Shown here in pieces: positions 36,001 to 43,484 of a DNA stretch of 64,000 nt. The position numbers and the translations under genes are program-made. Source of the stretch: an uncultured Flavobacteriaceae bacterium (GTDB lineage Bacteria > Bacteroidota > Bacteroidia > Flavobacteriales > Flavobacteriaceae); contig CANKZQ010000003.1 in the NCBI GenBank assembly GCA_947488345.1, positions 434,001-498,000 of the forward strand, in the 5' to 3' direction. Numbering within the stretch: the stretch's first letter is position 1; the number at the start of each line of letters is the position of its first letter. The notes beneath the pieces are model-generated. The model saw only the letters and a program-made list of their open reading frames with translations, was not told the DNA's origin and did not search any database.

Positions 36001-36288
36001 TGGAATCATGAGTAACAATCCTTGAGAAGCTGTAAATGTAGATGATAAAGATCCAACTTGTAGTGCTCCATGCATGGCGCCAGCTACGCCAGCCTCGCTT
36101 TGCATTTCGAATGTTCTTGGCACATTGCCAAAAATATTTTCTCTTTTTTTGGCCGACCATTCTTCGACCAATGCAGACATTTCTGAAGTTGGTGTACAAG
36201 GATATATCGGAAAAACTTCGTTGGTTTTATAGGCAATATTGGCAACAGCCTCATACCCCGTTGTAATATGTAAATTGCTTTTTTTCAT
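33028..36288 (-). CDS. Divergent pyruvate:ferredoxin oxidoreductase-like protein lacking the proximal cluster ligands
   Basis: A 1086-residue NifJ-type single-chain protein. From the ATG at 36288, the substrate-site residues Thr32 (YPCTPTSEM), Glu65 (QSEAGVAG) and Arg115 (VATRSIATHALSIFGDH) fall one position from those of Desulfovibrio africanus PFOR, which supports this start over one seven codons earlier. The TPP motif GGDGWAYDIGYGG and the NTGGQ Asn are intact. A ferredoxin domain gives two [4Fe-4S] sites (Cys658/661/664/668 and 714/717/720/724). However, all four ligands of the proximal cluster are replaced: Cys-x2-Cys of GACAGCGETPY is Met781 and Ser784 (MKGSGEAPY), the NATGC Cys is Thr809, and the late Cys is Ser984. 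The glycine-rich GSDGTVGANK motif of domain III is also missing. Normal PFOR electron transfer from TPP is doubtful; reaction unknown. Confidence 0.85.
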   Translation of the reverse strand: MKKSNLHITTGYEAVANIAYKTNEVFPIYPCTPTSEMSALVEEWSAKKRENIFGNVPRTFEMQSEAGVAGAMHGALQVGSLSSTFTASQGLLLMIPNMFKIAGELTPNVIHVATRSIATHALSIFGDHSDIMAARQTGYAFLGSASVQEAQDFALIAQLATLKARIPFVHFFDGFRTSHEMNSIIPIDDAQITKLLEPKVIRQHRSRALDPNRPVLRGTTQGPDVFFQSREAQNSYYDICPTIVQEKMNDFANITGRHYHLFEYIGHAQAEEVIISMASSTETIESTIKYLNQRGNKYGLIKVRLFRPFSLEHLVSALPKTVRSIAVMDRTKEPGSAGEPLYLEVVQGLLSAFQNGKIKYLPNIIGGRYGLSSKEFTPAMVNSIFNNLKREQPKNNFTVGVTDDVTHLSLPFDKDFRIKNESFQAIFYNESTKFNIESFSNLLENIGNTKFVQGYTQCYYKKSNTKSVSYLRLDTASIKAPYLIDHADFVGYENVDFIQYDMAIQQLKPKAILLINSDKNPLEFWQSISLEKQKLIRSKNVLLFIADFRALSKLYIINDRKVAPLHACFLYLKNDFPLPGYLSNLGEFIHEVDTSVLTDTTKVNGEASNSLLVKLMHGRGDDVKVSELPVDGTYPSNTSIFNKSIEAVGLPIWNPEACTQCGACSMACPQGALRIKMYDDMYLNQAPKGFKSIQVIEEDVDLLNFTVQINSDQCNNCKNCLDACQIKDALQIKDRKYYLAYERENWKHFDLIPEYDRMKIDVTKVSQQQLQEPLFKYATSMKGSGEAPYLKLLSQLFGERLLVANATGTSSIFGGSLPTTPWSTNAKGQGPAWANSLFEDNAEFGLGFRLGLDQQESHDGNSNNESNKSVWIVGGDGWAYDIGYGGLDHVLASNKNINILVLDNEVYDNTGGQLSKATPYGAEAKFAFNGKVKQKKDLGLTAMNYDHVYVASVAIGADQEQTLKAFNEAESFNGPSIIIAYCHSSSHGIDMTKPGRYHKAAVASGQWLLFRNDPRRIKQGLNALQLDSKSPTIPIEQYLRLESRFHKLFENDPKSLKLLMQQIQSKVDRKYKRFVSLSSEQQKVNV

Positions 36289-36363
36289 TATTGTTTTAGC
36301 CTTTGTCAAGAGTAGAAAGTGAAGCGATATCTTATCATTTTAATGAATAGCGAAATAAAAAAA

Positions 36364-36392
36364 GACCGCTCGAAAAGGGAGAACGAGCGGTC
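36364..36392 (-). terminator. Terminator after osmC
   Basis: GACCGCTCG and CGAGCGGTC, a perfect 9-bp stem with an 11-base loop, followed on the minus strand by a T-tract (A-run at 36357-36363 on the plus strand). It separates osmC from the PFOR-like gene. Confidence 0.9.
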
Positions 36393-36409
36393 AATTTCTC
36401 TCAATTTAC

Positions 36410-36961
36410 TTACTTTACAATTTCAATTGAAACTGGTGTTGGGTTTGTAAGCATATCGAATACAGGAGAGAACTTTGCTAAGTTTTCTAACTGCTCAGCA
36501 GATGCATCAGATTTTACCTTTAATTTAAACTTAATACCTTCAAAACCTTTGCGAACTTCGGCATCTAAACCTAAGAAACCGTGCAAGTCACATGCTCCTT
36601 CTAACGTAGATTCAGCACCTTCGATGTTGATTCCATTGGCAGCAGCATGATACACCATAGCACCAGTTAAGCAAGAACCTAAAGCGTGTAGTACAACTTC
36701 AGCTGGTGTGGCAGCTTTATCTTCTCCTAATAGTACATTGGGATGATCGCACTCCATAGTAAAAATCTCTTTACGTGTTGAATCTTCTTGACCCGCACCG
36801 TAAAAGCTCTTTGCACTTGATACACAGTGACCTCCAGTAATCCAATTGTTTTTAGTTCTAAATTCGAACTTTGCTAGTGAAGGGTCAGCTTGAATGTGCT
36901 GAATAGTTTCTACTAATTGATCTACGTTTACTCCGTTTTTAATGTTTTCTGTTGTTGTCAT
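36410..36961 (-). CDS. OsmC family protein
   Basis: A 183-residue OsmC/Ohr-fold protein, cytosolic. The central helix carries the conserved peroxidatic-type Cys in VVLHALGSCLTGAMVYHAAANGI (Cys97); Cys46 and Cys71 are candidates for the partner Cys. Family members reduce organic or fatty-acid hydroperoxides, or act as general redox proteins. It carries an N-terminal extension (about 25 residues) compared with E. coli OsmC. It lies alone between a sigma-54-like promoter with upstream repeats (37005-37130) and its own terminator, directly downstream of the sigma-54 activator gene, which strongly suggests it is that activator's target. Confidence 0.92.
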   Translation of the reverse strand: MTTTENIKNGVNVDQLVETIQHIQADPSLAKFEFRTKNNWITGGHCVSSAKSFYGAGQEDSTRKEIFTMECDHPNVLLGEDKAATPAEVVLHALGSCLTGAMVYHAAANGINIEGAESTLEGACDLHGFLGLDAEVRKGFEGIKFKLKVKSDASAEQLENLAKFSPVFDMLTNPTPVSIEIVK

Positions 36962-37004
36962 TTTTTAAATTTTTATTGTTTAACATTTATATTTGCCAGT
37001 AGTA

Positions 37005-37023
37005 ATGCTAGCGCCGTGCCAAA
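37005..37023 (-). promoter_or_regulatory. Candidate sigma-54 promoter of osmC
   Basis: The minus strand reads TTTGGCACG-GCGC-TAGCAT. The -24 half is a perfect TTGGCACG, the spacer is 4, and the -12 half TAGCA differs from TTGCA in one base and keeps the GC. Transcription would start near 36996, about 35 bases before the ATG. Three 9-bp repeats sit 60-110 bases upstream. Confidence 0.65.
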
Positions 37024-37081
37024 CTATTTAAATTATTGATTAACAGTTAATTAAAATTATTATTAGTATTTGCAGGGATAC

Positions 37082-37130
37082 CGAAATATCATTTATTTAC
37101 GATATTTCGTTAAAAAAATACGATATTTCG
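37082..37130 (-). repeat. Three copies of CGAAATATC, candidate activator-binding sites
   Basis: Copies at 37082-37090 (plus orientation), 37101-37109 and 37122-37130 (minus orientation). Centres are 19 and 21 bases apart, close to two helical turns, so all three face the same side of the DNA. Two copies extend to ACGAAATATCGTA, itself a short dyad (TACGA/TCGTA or ACGA/TCGT). They lie about 60-110 bases upstream of the -24 box, where sigma-54 enhancers normally sit. Confidence 0.65.
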
Positions 37131-37134
37131 TAAA

Positions 37135-38967
37135 TTAAATAGGTCTCTCAATACCGAAACTTTTGATTTTTGATGCCAGCGTGGTAGGCGGCAGTTGAAG
37201 TAGTTCTGCAGCCCCATCTTTTCCAGAGATTTTCCAGCGCGTGGCCTTTAGCGCTTTTACAATATTATCACGTTCGAATTCACTGAGCTCTTGCGCATTT
37301 AATATCTTCTGGGTAGAAAAGTCAGAAGCTATTTTATTGGGTCCACTATGCATTGGAATAATGGATAACCAATCAATATTCCCTTTCTTTGAGACGATTA
37401 TGGCCCGTTCAATTAAATTTTGCAGTTCTCGCACATTACCAGGCCAGCTATATTCTAAGAATAGCTTCTTGTCAGCAGTCGATAGGGCTATCTGTTGTTT
37501 AGTTAGTTTTTTAGAACCTTGTTCTATCATTTGTTCTGCGAGCAGAATAATATCATTTCCTCTAACTCGTAAAGGTGGCACTTGAATTGGAAACACGTTT
37601 AACCGGTAATACAAATCCTCCCTAAACTTATCTTGCTGAGCATGTTTTAGTAAATCTCTATGTGTAGCGGCAATTATCCTTACGTCAACTTTTACGGTTT
37701 CCGAACTTCCGACAGGATCAAATTCTCCTTCTTGAATAACCCTTAAAAGTTTTGGTTGCAGTTCTAACGGCAGCTCCCCAATCTCATCTAAAAAAATAGT
37801 TCCCTTATCTGCTAAAAGAAAACGCCCCTTGCGATCAACGGTTGCACCCGTAAATGCCCCCTTCTTATGACCAAACAATTCGCTTTCAATTAAATTTGTA
37901 GGAATTGCCCCACAATTTATTCTAATAAGCGGTTTTTCGTTTCTAGTGCTCGCCTTATGAATTGCTCTAGCCACTAATTCTTTTCCCGTACCTGTTTCTC
38001 CAGTGATTAATACCGTAGCGTCAGTTCCAGCCACTTGATCTACTAAATTTAACACATTCTTCATTGCCAAGTGCTCGGTAGTAATACCATAATCATTCGT
38101 CAATTCTTTAATTTCCTCTTCTAAGTATTCCGTTTGTTTAGTCAATAAATTAATGGTGTTTTCAGCTAGTATTCGATCTTCAACATTCCTCAATATTAAC
38201 GTGTAAAAAACCTCACCATTTTTACCATAATTACTGATGGTTCCTTCATTTAGCGTGTGTGTTTCATTCGACCCTACAACTTTCACAGTCTTTGGTAAAT
38301 ATCTCCGTACGTTTAAATTTGAATCTTTAACTAAAGACTCTATCAAATTCGCACTAGGCTCATCAAAGAAGAACAACACATTTCTTTTAAGAACATCATT
38401 ATTTTCAAATAACTGATTTGCAGACGGATTCGTAAGTACTATCCTAAATGAAGCATCAAACATAATAATAGCATCCATTGCACCTTCGATCAATCCCTTC
38501 ATTTGTGAACTCGCAACTTCTAATAACTTTTTCGAGGAAGCTAAATGCTCTTGGGCAGTATCCAATTCACGATGGCGCTTAATCATTACGGCCAAAATCC
38601 CTTGAGAAAACCCACTATCACTTATCATTAATGCTAAAAACTCCTTTCGACCGAAAGTAAAAACAACAGTCCTCTCCATTGTCGTGACAGAAGCAGAACG
38701 CAAATTGTTATCAATTAATGCATATTCGCCAAAACAATCTCGCTCATTTAAAATATCATATATATGATCATTGTCATGTACCTTCACACTCCCTTCTAGA
38801 ATGATGTACAACCGATCACCCTTGTCGTTTTTTTTAAAAATCTGCTGACCTTTAACAAAAACTTCCTTCGATAATTTGTCGCTTAAGTTTTGTAACGACG
38901 TTTTACTCACTTCCGAAAAAAAAGAAACGGTTGCTAAAAATTCGGCAATATTTGTGGTTTCAGACAA
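37135..38967 (-). CDS. Sigma-54-dependent activator with cyclic-nucleotide-binding and PAS domains
   Basis: A 610-residue regulator. Residues about 12-130 are a CRP-like cNMP-binding domain whose phosphate cassette FGEYALIDNNLRSASV keeps Glu81, Arg90 and Ser91. About 150-265 is a PAS domain, then a short coiled coil (280-292). The AAA+ domain (about 300-530) has Walker A GETGTGKE (323-330), the sigma-54 contact loop GAFTGA (370-375) and Walker B IFLDEIGEL (391-399). The C-terminus is a Fis-type helix-turn-helix (about 570-608). Family knowledge: such proteins bind enhancers and remodel sigma-54 polymerase. A cNMP sensor is an unusual input for this class. The gene is divergent from a nucleotidyl cyclase gene (129-base gap) and is followed by repeats, a -24/-12 promoter and osmC. 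Confidence 0.93.
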   Translation of the reverse strand: MSETTNIAEFLATVSFFSEVSKTSLQNLSDKLSKEVFVKGQQIFKKNDKGDRLYIILEGSVKVHDNDHIYDILNERDCFGEYALIDNNLRSASVTTMERTVVFTFGRKEFLALMISDSGFSQGILAVMIKRHRELDTAQEHLASSKKLLEVASSQMKGLIEGAMDAIIMFDASFRIVLTNPSANQLFENNDVLKRNVLFFFDEPSANLIESLVKDSNLNVRRYLPKTVKVVGSNETHTLNEGTISNYGKNGEVFYTLILRNVEDRILAENTINLLTKQTEYLEEEIKELTNDYGITTEHLAMKNVLNLVDQVAGTDATVLITGETGTGKELVARAIHKASTRNEKPLIRINCGAIPTNLIESELFGHKKGAFTGATVDRKGRFLLADKGTIFLDEIGELPLELQPKLLRVIQEGEFDPVGSSETVKVDVRIIAATHRDLLKHAQQDKFREDLYYRLNVFPIQVPPLRVRGNDIILLAEQMIEQGSKKLTKQQIALSTADKKLFLEYSWPGNVRELQNLIERAIIVSKKGNIDWLSIIPMHSGPNKIASDFSTQKILNAQELSEFERDNIVKALKATRWKISGKDGAAELLQLPPTTLASKIKSFGIERPI

Positions 38968-39096
38968 GAGATTCTATACTGTTATAATTCTATGTTAAAG
39001 ATAGCATTTATTATAAAAGTTTTAAGGCGTAAGTTTTCAAAAGTCTTCATTTAACAAGAAATAACTATTTTAGTAAAACCTAATTCTAAACCCCTT

Positions 39097-41142
39097 ATGT
39101 CTCAACAACGGCGATTAGCTGCAATAATGTTTACGGATATAGAAGGATATACTTCTTTAATGCATCTTGATGAGAAAAAGGCAGTAGAGATGCGTGAGAA
39201 ACATCGTAATATTTTTAAACGTATTACAGCTAAGCACAATGGTACTATTATACAATATTTTGGCGACGGCACTTTAAGTACCTTTAAAAGCTCCGTTGGA
39301 GCAGTTGAATGTGCTATTGAACTTCAACATTTATTTACTCAAGATCCTAGAATCCCCGTACGTATAGGTATTCATGTTGGTGATATTATGTACAAAAATG
39401 ATGATATTATTGGCGATGCTGTAAATGTTGCATCAAGAATAGAATCATGTGCAGTAATAGGGAGTGTATTAATTTCGGATAAAGTTCATGACCAAATACG
39501 AAGTCATCAGCATATTAAAACAGAATTTCTCGATGCTTATGAATTAAAGAATGTAGAAGACGCTATGCCTATTTTTGCTGTTGCGAATGAAGGTTTAGTC
39601 GTTCCTAAACCCGAAGATATTAAAGGAAAACTTAAAGAAAGAAGTCAAGAGAAAAAAAACGAAAAGAACCACAAATTTACCGCTGCCCTTTTGGCAATAG
39701 CACTACTATCACTACTATTAGCGGTTGTCTATTTTCAATATTTTAAAACAGATAAAGCTAGTTTAGATTATTCTATTGCTGTTTTGCCTTTTGAAAATAT
39801 GAGTACCGATAAAAATTTTGAATTTTTTACCGATGGTATGACTGAAGACATTTTGACGCAATTATCTAAAGTCAAAGCGCTTCATGTTATTTCTCGAACC
39901 TCTGTAATGCAATATAAAAACACGAAGAAAACAATTCCTGAAATTGCGCAAGAATTGGGTGTTTCATACATATTAGAGGGAAGTATTCGAAAAAGTGGAG
40001 ATAAAATTAGAGTAACTGCTCAACTAATTAATGCCAATGGAGATGAACATGTTTGGGCAGAGAACTATGATAAAACACTGACCGACATTTTTGCGGTACA
40101 GACTGAAGTATCGCGGGAAATAGTTGATGCCTTAGAATTGAATTTATCTTTTGAAGAGAAGCAACAAATGACCATCGTTCCTACAAAAAATATGGAGGCC
40201 TATAAGTTGTTTTTAACAGGCAGAAAAGAAGCGGATAAAAGAACAAAAGAGAGTCTTGCAAAAAGTATTTTACTTTACAAAGAAGCGATTGCGATTGATT
40301 CAAACTATACGGATGCTTACGCGGAAATCGCAAATTCTATTTATTTAGAGACCTATTATTCTAGAAAAGATCTTCAAAGAGGGACCCTTTTGGCAATGGA
40401 ATATTTAGACAAAGCCGAAAAAATCAATCCAAATGTTTCTAGGATTTATACAGCCAGAGGCATGATGTCGATTGTTCAAGGAAAACAGGAATTTGCCGAA
40501 GAGGCTTTTGAAAAAGCCATACGTTTATCTCCAAATGATCTTACGGCCCGGCATCAATTTGCAACGTTTTATTATTACACCAAACAATATCAAAAACAAC
40601 TAGAACAAGCTAAAATTGCCTATAAATTAGACCCATTATCTTTTGCTACAGCCAAGAGCTATTTCAATGCCTTATTAGGTAATCACAAAACTGAAGAAGC
40701 CAAGCAATTACTCGAAAGAATTCAATCAACTATTCCGGATGTAAGCGAGCATGTGATGGACATTTCTTATTTCAGATTATATATGGATCTGAAAAAATAT
40801 AAAGAGGTAATACCGCGACTCAATAATATTGTTCTTGAAGAGAAAGCATTTTACCGTTTTCTCGGATTTTGTTATGCAAAAGAAGGTGACACCATCAATG
40901 CTCACAGAATAATCGATTCAATTAAAATGAAAGCAAGGCCCCGAGAACGTAGCTATCAGTTGGCGGTTGTATATTCAGGACTCAAAGCAACGGATAGTGT
41001 TTTCTATTATTTAGACACTGTCAGAAATAAACAAACACGTACTTTCAAGAGAGAAAAAGATGACTTTTTCGATTACCTTAATGAAGATGCTCGATTTTTA
41101 AAAATATTGAATGATCATGGTATTTCCCCTCGATCAAAATAA
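39097..41142 (+). CDS. Class III nucleotidyl cyclase fused to FlgO-like and TPR regions
   Basis: A 681-residue inner-membrane protein. Residues 1-160 are a class III cyclase domain: metal Asp14 (FTDIEGYT) and Asp57 (GDG), transition-state Asn110 and Arg114 (GDAVNVASR), and purine-site Asp103 (DDIIG). The usual adenine-specifying Lys is replaced by Gln53 (IIQYFGDG), so the product is uncertain. One transmembrane helix (about 195-215) leads to a FlgO/TolB-N-like domain (SIAVLPFENMSTDKNFEFFTDGMTEDI, about 225-345) and TPR repeats (about 370-660). With the cyclase at the N-terminus, the TPR part lies in the periplasm. It is divergent from the cNMP-binding sigma-54 activator. It ends 3 bases before the convergent phytase-like gene. 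Confidence 0.92.
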   Translation: MSQQRRLAAIMFTDIEGYTSLMHLDEKKAVEMREKHRNIFKRITAKHNGTIIQYFGDGTLSTFKSSVGAVECAIELQHLFTQDPRIPVRIGIHVGDIMYKNDDIIGDAVNVASRIESCAVIGSVLISDKVHDQIRSHQHIKTEFLDAYELKNVEDAMPIFAVANEGLVVPKPEDIKGKLKERSQEKKNEKNHKFTAALLAIALLSLLLAVVYFQYFKTDKASLDYSIAVLPFENMSTDKNFEFFTDGMTEDILTQLSKVKALHVISRTSVMQYKNTKKTIPEIAQELGVSYILEGSIRKSGDKIRVTAQLINANGDEHVWAENYDKTLTDIFAVQTEVSREIVDALELNLSFEEKQQMTIVPTKNMEAYKLFLTGRKEADKRTKESLAKSILLYKEAIAIDSNYTDAYAEIANSIYLETYYSRKDLQRGTLLAMEYLDKAEKINPNVSRIYTARGMMSIVQGKQEFAEEAFEKAIRLSPNDLTARHQFATFYYYTKQYQKQLEQAKIAYKLDPLSFATAKSYFNALLGNHKTEEAKQLLERIQSTIPDVSEHVMDISYFRLYMDLKKYKEVIPRLNNIVLEEKAFYRFLGFCYAKEGDTINAHRIIDSIKMKARPRERSYQLAVVYSGLKATDSVFYYLDTVRNKQTRTFKREKDDFFDYLNEDARFLKILNDHGISPRSK

Positions 41143-41145
41143 TAT

Positions 41146-42231
41146 CTATTGCACGATCATTTCCATCAAGATAAACTGATTTTGTCGATTTCCTTGTTTG
41201 TTGAAATCATTATCTGCTATAAATAATAGCGTTTTGTTTCCATTTGGAAGGATAGGGCCGAAACAAACACCTTCAATATTATCGATACTTTTATTCTTTA
41301 GCATATCTTTTATCGCCTCAAAATTAAAGACCAATTCTTTTTGTACAGGGTAATAGTTTGTGTTGTTTAATTTTTTATGCTGTAGCGTATTTGCAGCATC
41401 AGTATACTCTAAGTTATATATCTTAATTACATTTCCTTGGTTTTCGTAACCACTAGAATAACTTCGTTCAATTGTCAATAATTTGTTAGGAGCATAAGAT
41501 AGCACATCTGTTATGCCGTTGACTGCAAAATCACCTAAAGGTTTCTTTGCAATATTATCAAGTAAATAGGCAAACTGTTTTGTTGCGCGACCTTCGTCAT
41601 TAAAATATGTAAACCTAACTGGAGATGTTGTTGCTGTATATTTTGGTTTTGGCCCATCAAGTTTCAATGGCAACTCGGTAGGTATCCAATAGCCTCCTTG
41701 CTCATCGAGGCTTTTCGTCAATCCTTCAAAAACACCATTGTGCCTTGGTAATTGCTTCCCTTTTGCTTCAAAATATTGAGGGATTTTAAAATTCTCAATA
41801 AATTCTCCTTTAAAATTGACGCTAAAGAAAGAAGGATCGTCTCCATTTTTTATGCTCCCTTCACTTACCAATAATACTTGATTTTGCACAGAATCAACAA
41901 CAATAGATTCAAGATCTAACGTTCCTTTCACCCCTTTCAATACTATCGCTTTAGAAAATACAATCGTGTCAAATTTAGCATTTGAAAATGTTATTTTCGT
42001 CTCATAAAAACGTGGGGTTTTATCATCATCACAGGTAATATAATAGATATCATTGTAAGAGTCTATACCTGATAACCCACCCACCAAAGTAGAATCTATG
42101 AACAACTCATTTGGCAACAAATATTCATCTAAAAACTTCAACTGAATATCTTCCGATTGTTTTGTTACAGTATTGCATCCGTAAAGGGAAAGAATAAATA
42201 AAAGGACAATACTATTTATACCAAGTCGCAT
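41146..42231 (-). CDS. Esterase-like activity of phytase family lipoprotein
   Basis: A 361-residue lipoprotein (lipobox LSLYGC, Cys near residue 19) with the pattern of PF13449 phytase-like propellers: GGLSGIDSYNDIYYITCDDDKTPRFY near 50-75, LDLESIVVD, HNGVFEGLTKS, VNGITDVL, and the C-terminal NIEGVCFGPILPNGNKTLLFIADNDF. Members of this family are secreted or envelope proteins of poorly known activity. The reading frame runs 10 codons farther upstream into the previous gene; I chose the Met at 42231 that begins the signal peptide, leaving a 20-base overlap. Last gene of the two-component operon. Confidence 0.85.
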   Translation of the reverse strand: MRLGINSIVLLFILSLYGCNTVTKQSEDIQLKFLDEYLLPNELFIDSTLVGGLSGIDSYNDIYYITCDDDKTPRFYETKITFSNAKFDTIVFSKAIVLKGVKGTLDLESIVVDSVQNQVLLVSEGSIKNGDDPSFFSVNFKGEFIENFKIPQYFEAKGKQLPRHNGVFEGLTKSLDEQGGYWIPTELPLKLDGPKPKYTATTSPVRFTYFNDEGRATKQFAYLLDNIAKKPLGDFAVNGITDVLSYAPNKLLTIERSYSSGYENQGNVIKIYNLEYTDAANTLQHKKLNNTNYYPVQKELVFNFEAIKDMLKNKSIDNIEGVCFGPILPNGNKTLLFIADNDFNKQGNRQNQFILMEMIVQ

Positions 42232-42721
42232 AGTGCACATAATTATTTGCGATTCTATCAATCTGGTTCGAAATTAATTCTTGAGAAATATCTTTCACTT
42301 TTTTCGCCGGAACGCCAGCGTAAATAGTACCAGCCTCAACCACGGTGCCTTGGGTTACTACGGCCCCGGCAGCAACAATGGCATTACTCTCTACAATACA
42401 ATCATCCATTACAATGCTTCCCATACCAATAAGTACGTTGTCTTGAATGGTGCAACCATGTACAATCGCATTATGACCCACCGAAACATTGTGACCAATA
42501 GTAGTAGGACTCTTTTTATACGTACAATGCACTACTGCCCCGTCTTGTATATTTACTTTATTGCCCATTTTAATAAAATGCACATCTCCTCGTAAGACGG
42601 CATTGTACCAAATACTGCAATCATCTCCCATAGTAACATCGCCCACAATCACTGCATTTTCTGCGATATGACAATTTGTGCCGAACTGTGGCTTTTTTCC
42701 GTTTAACTCTTTAATAATCAT
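42212..42721 (-). CDS. Gamma-carbonic anhydrase family hexapeptide-repeat protein
   Basis: A 169-residue left-handed beta-helix protein of the YrdA/CaiE type. Hexapeptide repeats are clear (AVIVGDVTMGDDCSIWYNAVLRGDV, IGHNVSVGHNAIVHGCTI, IVAAGAVVTQGTVV). The three zinc His of gamma-type enzymes are at HCTYKK (about His70), GHNVSVGHNAIVHG (His near 84, 89). It should form a trimer with metal between subunits. Carbonic anhydrase activity is not shown for most bacterial relatives. It is third in a run with the LytS/LytTR pair, 28 bases after it. Confidence 0.92.
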   Translation of the reverse strand: MIIKELNGKKPQFGTNCHIAENAVIVGDVTMGDDCSIWYNAVLRGDVHFIKMGNKVNIQDGAVVHCTYKKSPTTIGHNVSVGHNAIVHGCTIQDNVLIGMGSIVMDDCIVESNAIVAAGAVVTQGTVVEAGTIYAGVPAKKVKDISQELISNQIDRIANNYVHYATWYK

Positions 42722-42749
42722 GTGAACTATTATTAATTTAAATTCTCGT

Positions 42750-43484
42750 TTATTTGAAATAGGATAAAAATTCAGCTTTTTTAGAAGCTGAAACGCTCAG
42801 TTCTTTTCCGTTCGATAAAGATACCGTACCTCCTTTCCCTTTTTTATAAGACGCAATATAAGACACGTTTACTAAAAAGGACTTATGAATTCTTGCAAAA
42901 CCACTTTCCTTTAAAAGGTCTTCAAAGTACTTCAGCGTTTTACTAACTAATTTCTTTTGGTTGTTTGTCAAAAACAATTCTGTATAATTATCGTCGGCCT
43001 TGCAATAGATGATCTCTTTCATTTCCAACACCTCGAAACCATCTTGTGTCGGAATTGTTATTTTATGATCTGTCGAATTCACTTTTGGTACTAGAACGGC
43101 ATTTTGTAACTGTTTTTCTTTACTCTTTATTTGGGATACATAGTCGACAGCTTTGATCAATTCATCAATAGAAATTGGTTTCAGCAAATAATAGGAAGCA
43201 TGATTATTCAATGCCTCTATCGCATATTGATTATAGGCAGTAACAAAGACAACCTCAAAGTCTGTTTCGTCGAATTTATCTAATAAATCGAACCCACTAC
43301 CATATGGCATTTCTACATCTAAAAAAATAAGGTCAAGATCATTATTTCTAATTAAGATCATAGCATCGTCAATATTTGAAGCTTCCCCTAGCACCTTCAC
43401 ATTTGGACAATACTTAGACAGGTAATTCTTTAATATATCGCGGCTTGTTTGCTCATCTTCTACTATAATTGTCTTTAACTCCAT
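42750..43484 (-). CDS. LytTR-type response regulator
   Basis: A 244-residue regulator. The receiver domain (about 1-120) has the acidic pair at VEDEQ, phospho-acceptor Asp in LIFLDVEMPYG (about Asp56) and Lys in YLLKPI (about 107). The LytTR DNA-binding domain (about 145-244) carries EIIYCKADDNYTELFL and FARIHKSFLVNVSYIASYKKGKGGTVSLSNGKELSVS. It is cognate to the LytS-like kinase, whose stop overlaps its start by one base. A pair of direct repeats upstream of the kinase (45761-45792) has the geometry of LytTR sites. Confidence 0.95.
   Translation of the reverse strand: MELKTIIVEDEQTSRDILKNYLSKYCPNVKVLGEASNIDDAMILIRNNDLDLIFLDVEMPYGSGFDLLDKFDETDFEVVFVTAYNQYAIEALNNHASYYLLKPISIDELIKAVDYVSQIKSKEKQLQNAVLVPKVNSTDHKITIPTQDGFEVLEMKEIIYCKADDNYTELFLTNNQKKLVSKTLKYFEDLLKESGFARIHKSFLVNVSYIASYKKGKGGTVSLSNGKELSVSASKKAEFLSYFK

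Noticed and set aside
36117..36131. TTGGCA-CAT-TGCCAA palindrome inside the PFOR-like gene
   Set aside because: It lies deep in coding sequence, is short, and no regulatory context is visible.
37082..37130. CRISPR-like repeat array
   Set aside because: Only three 9-bp units, one inverted, with short AT-rich spacers; better explained as regulator sites.
38968..39096. A recognisable operator between the cyclase and activator genes
   Set aside because: I found no dyad, direct repeat or clear -24/-12 element in this 129-base divergent gap.
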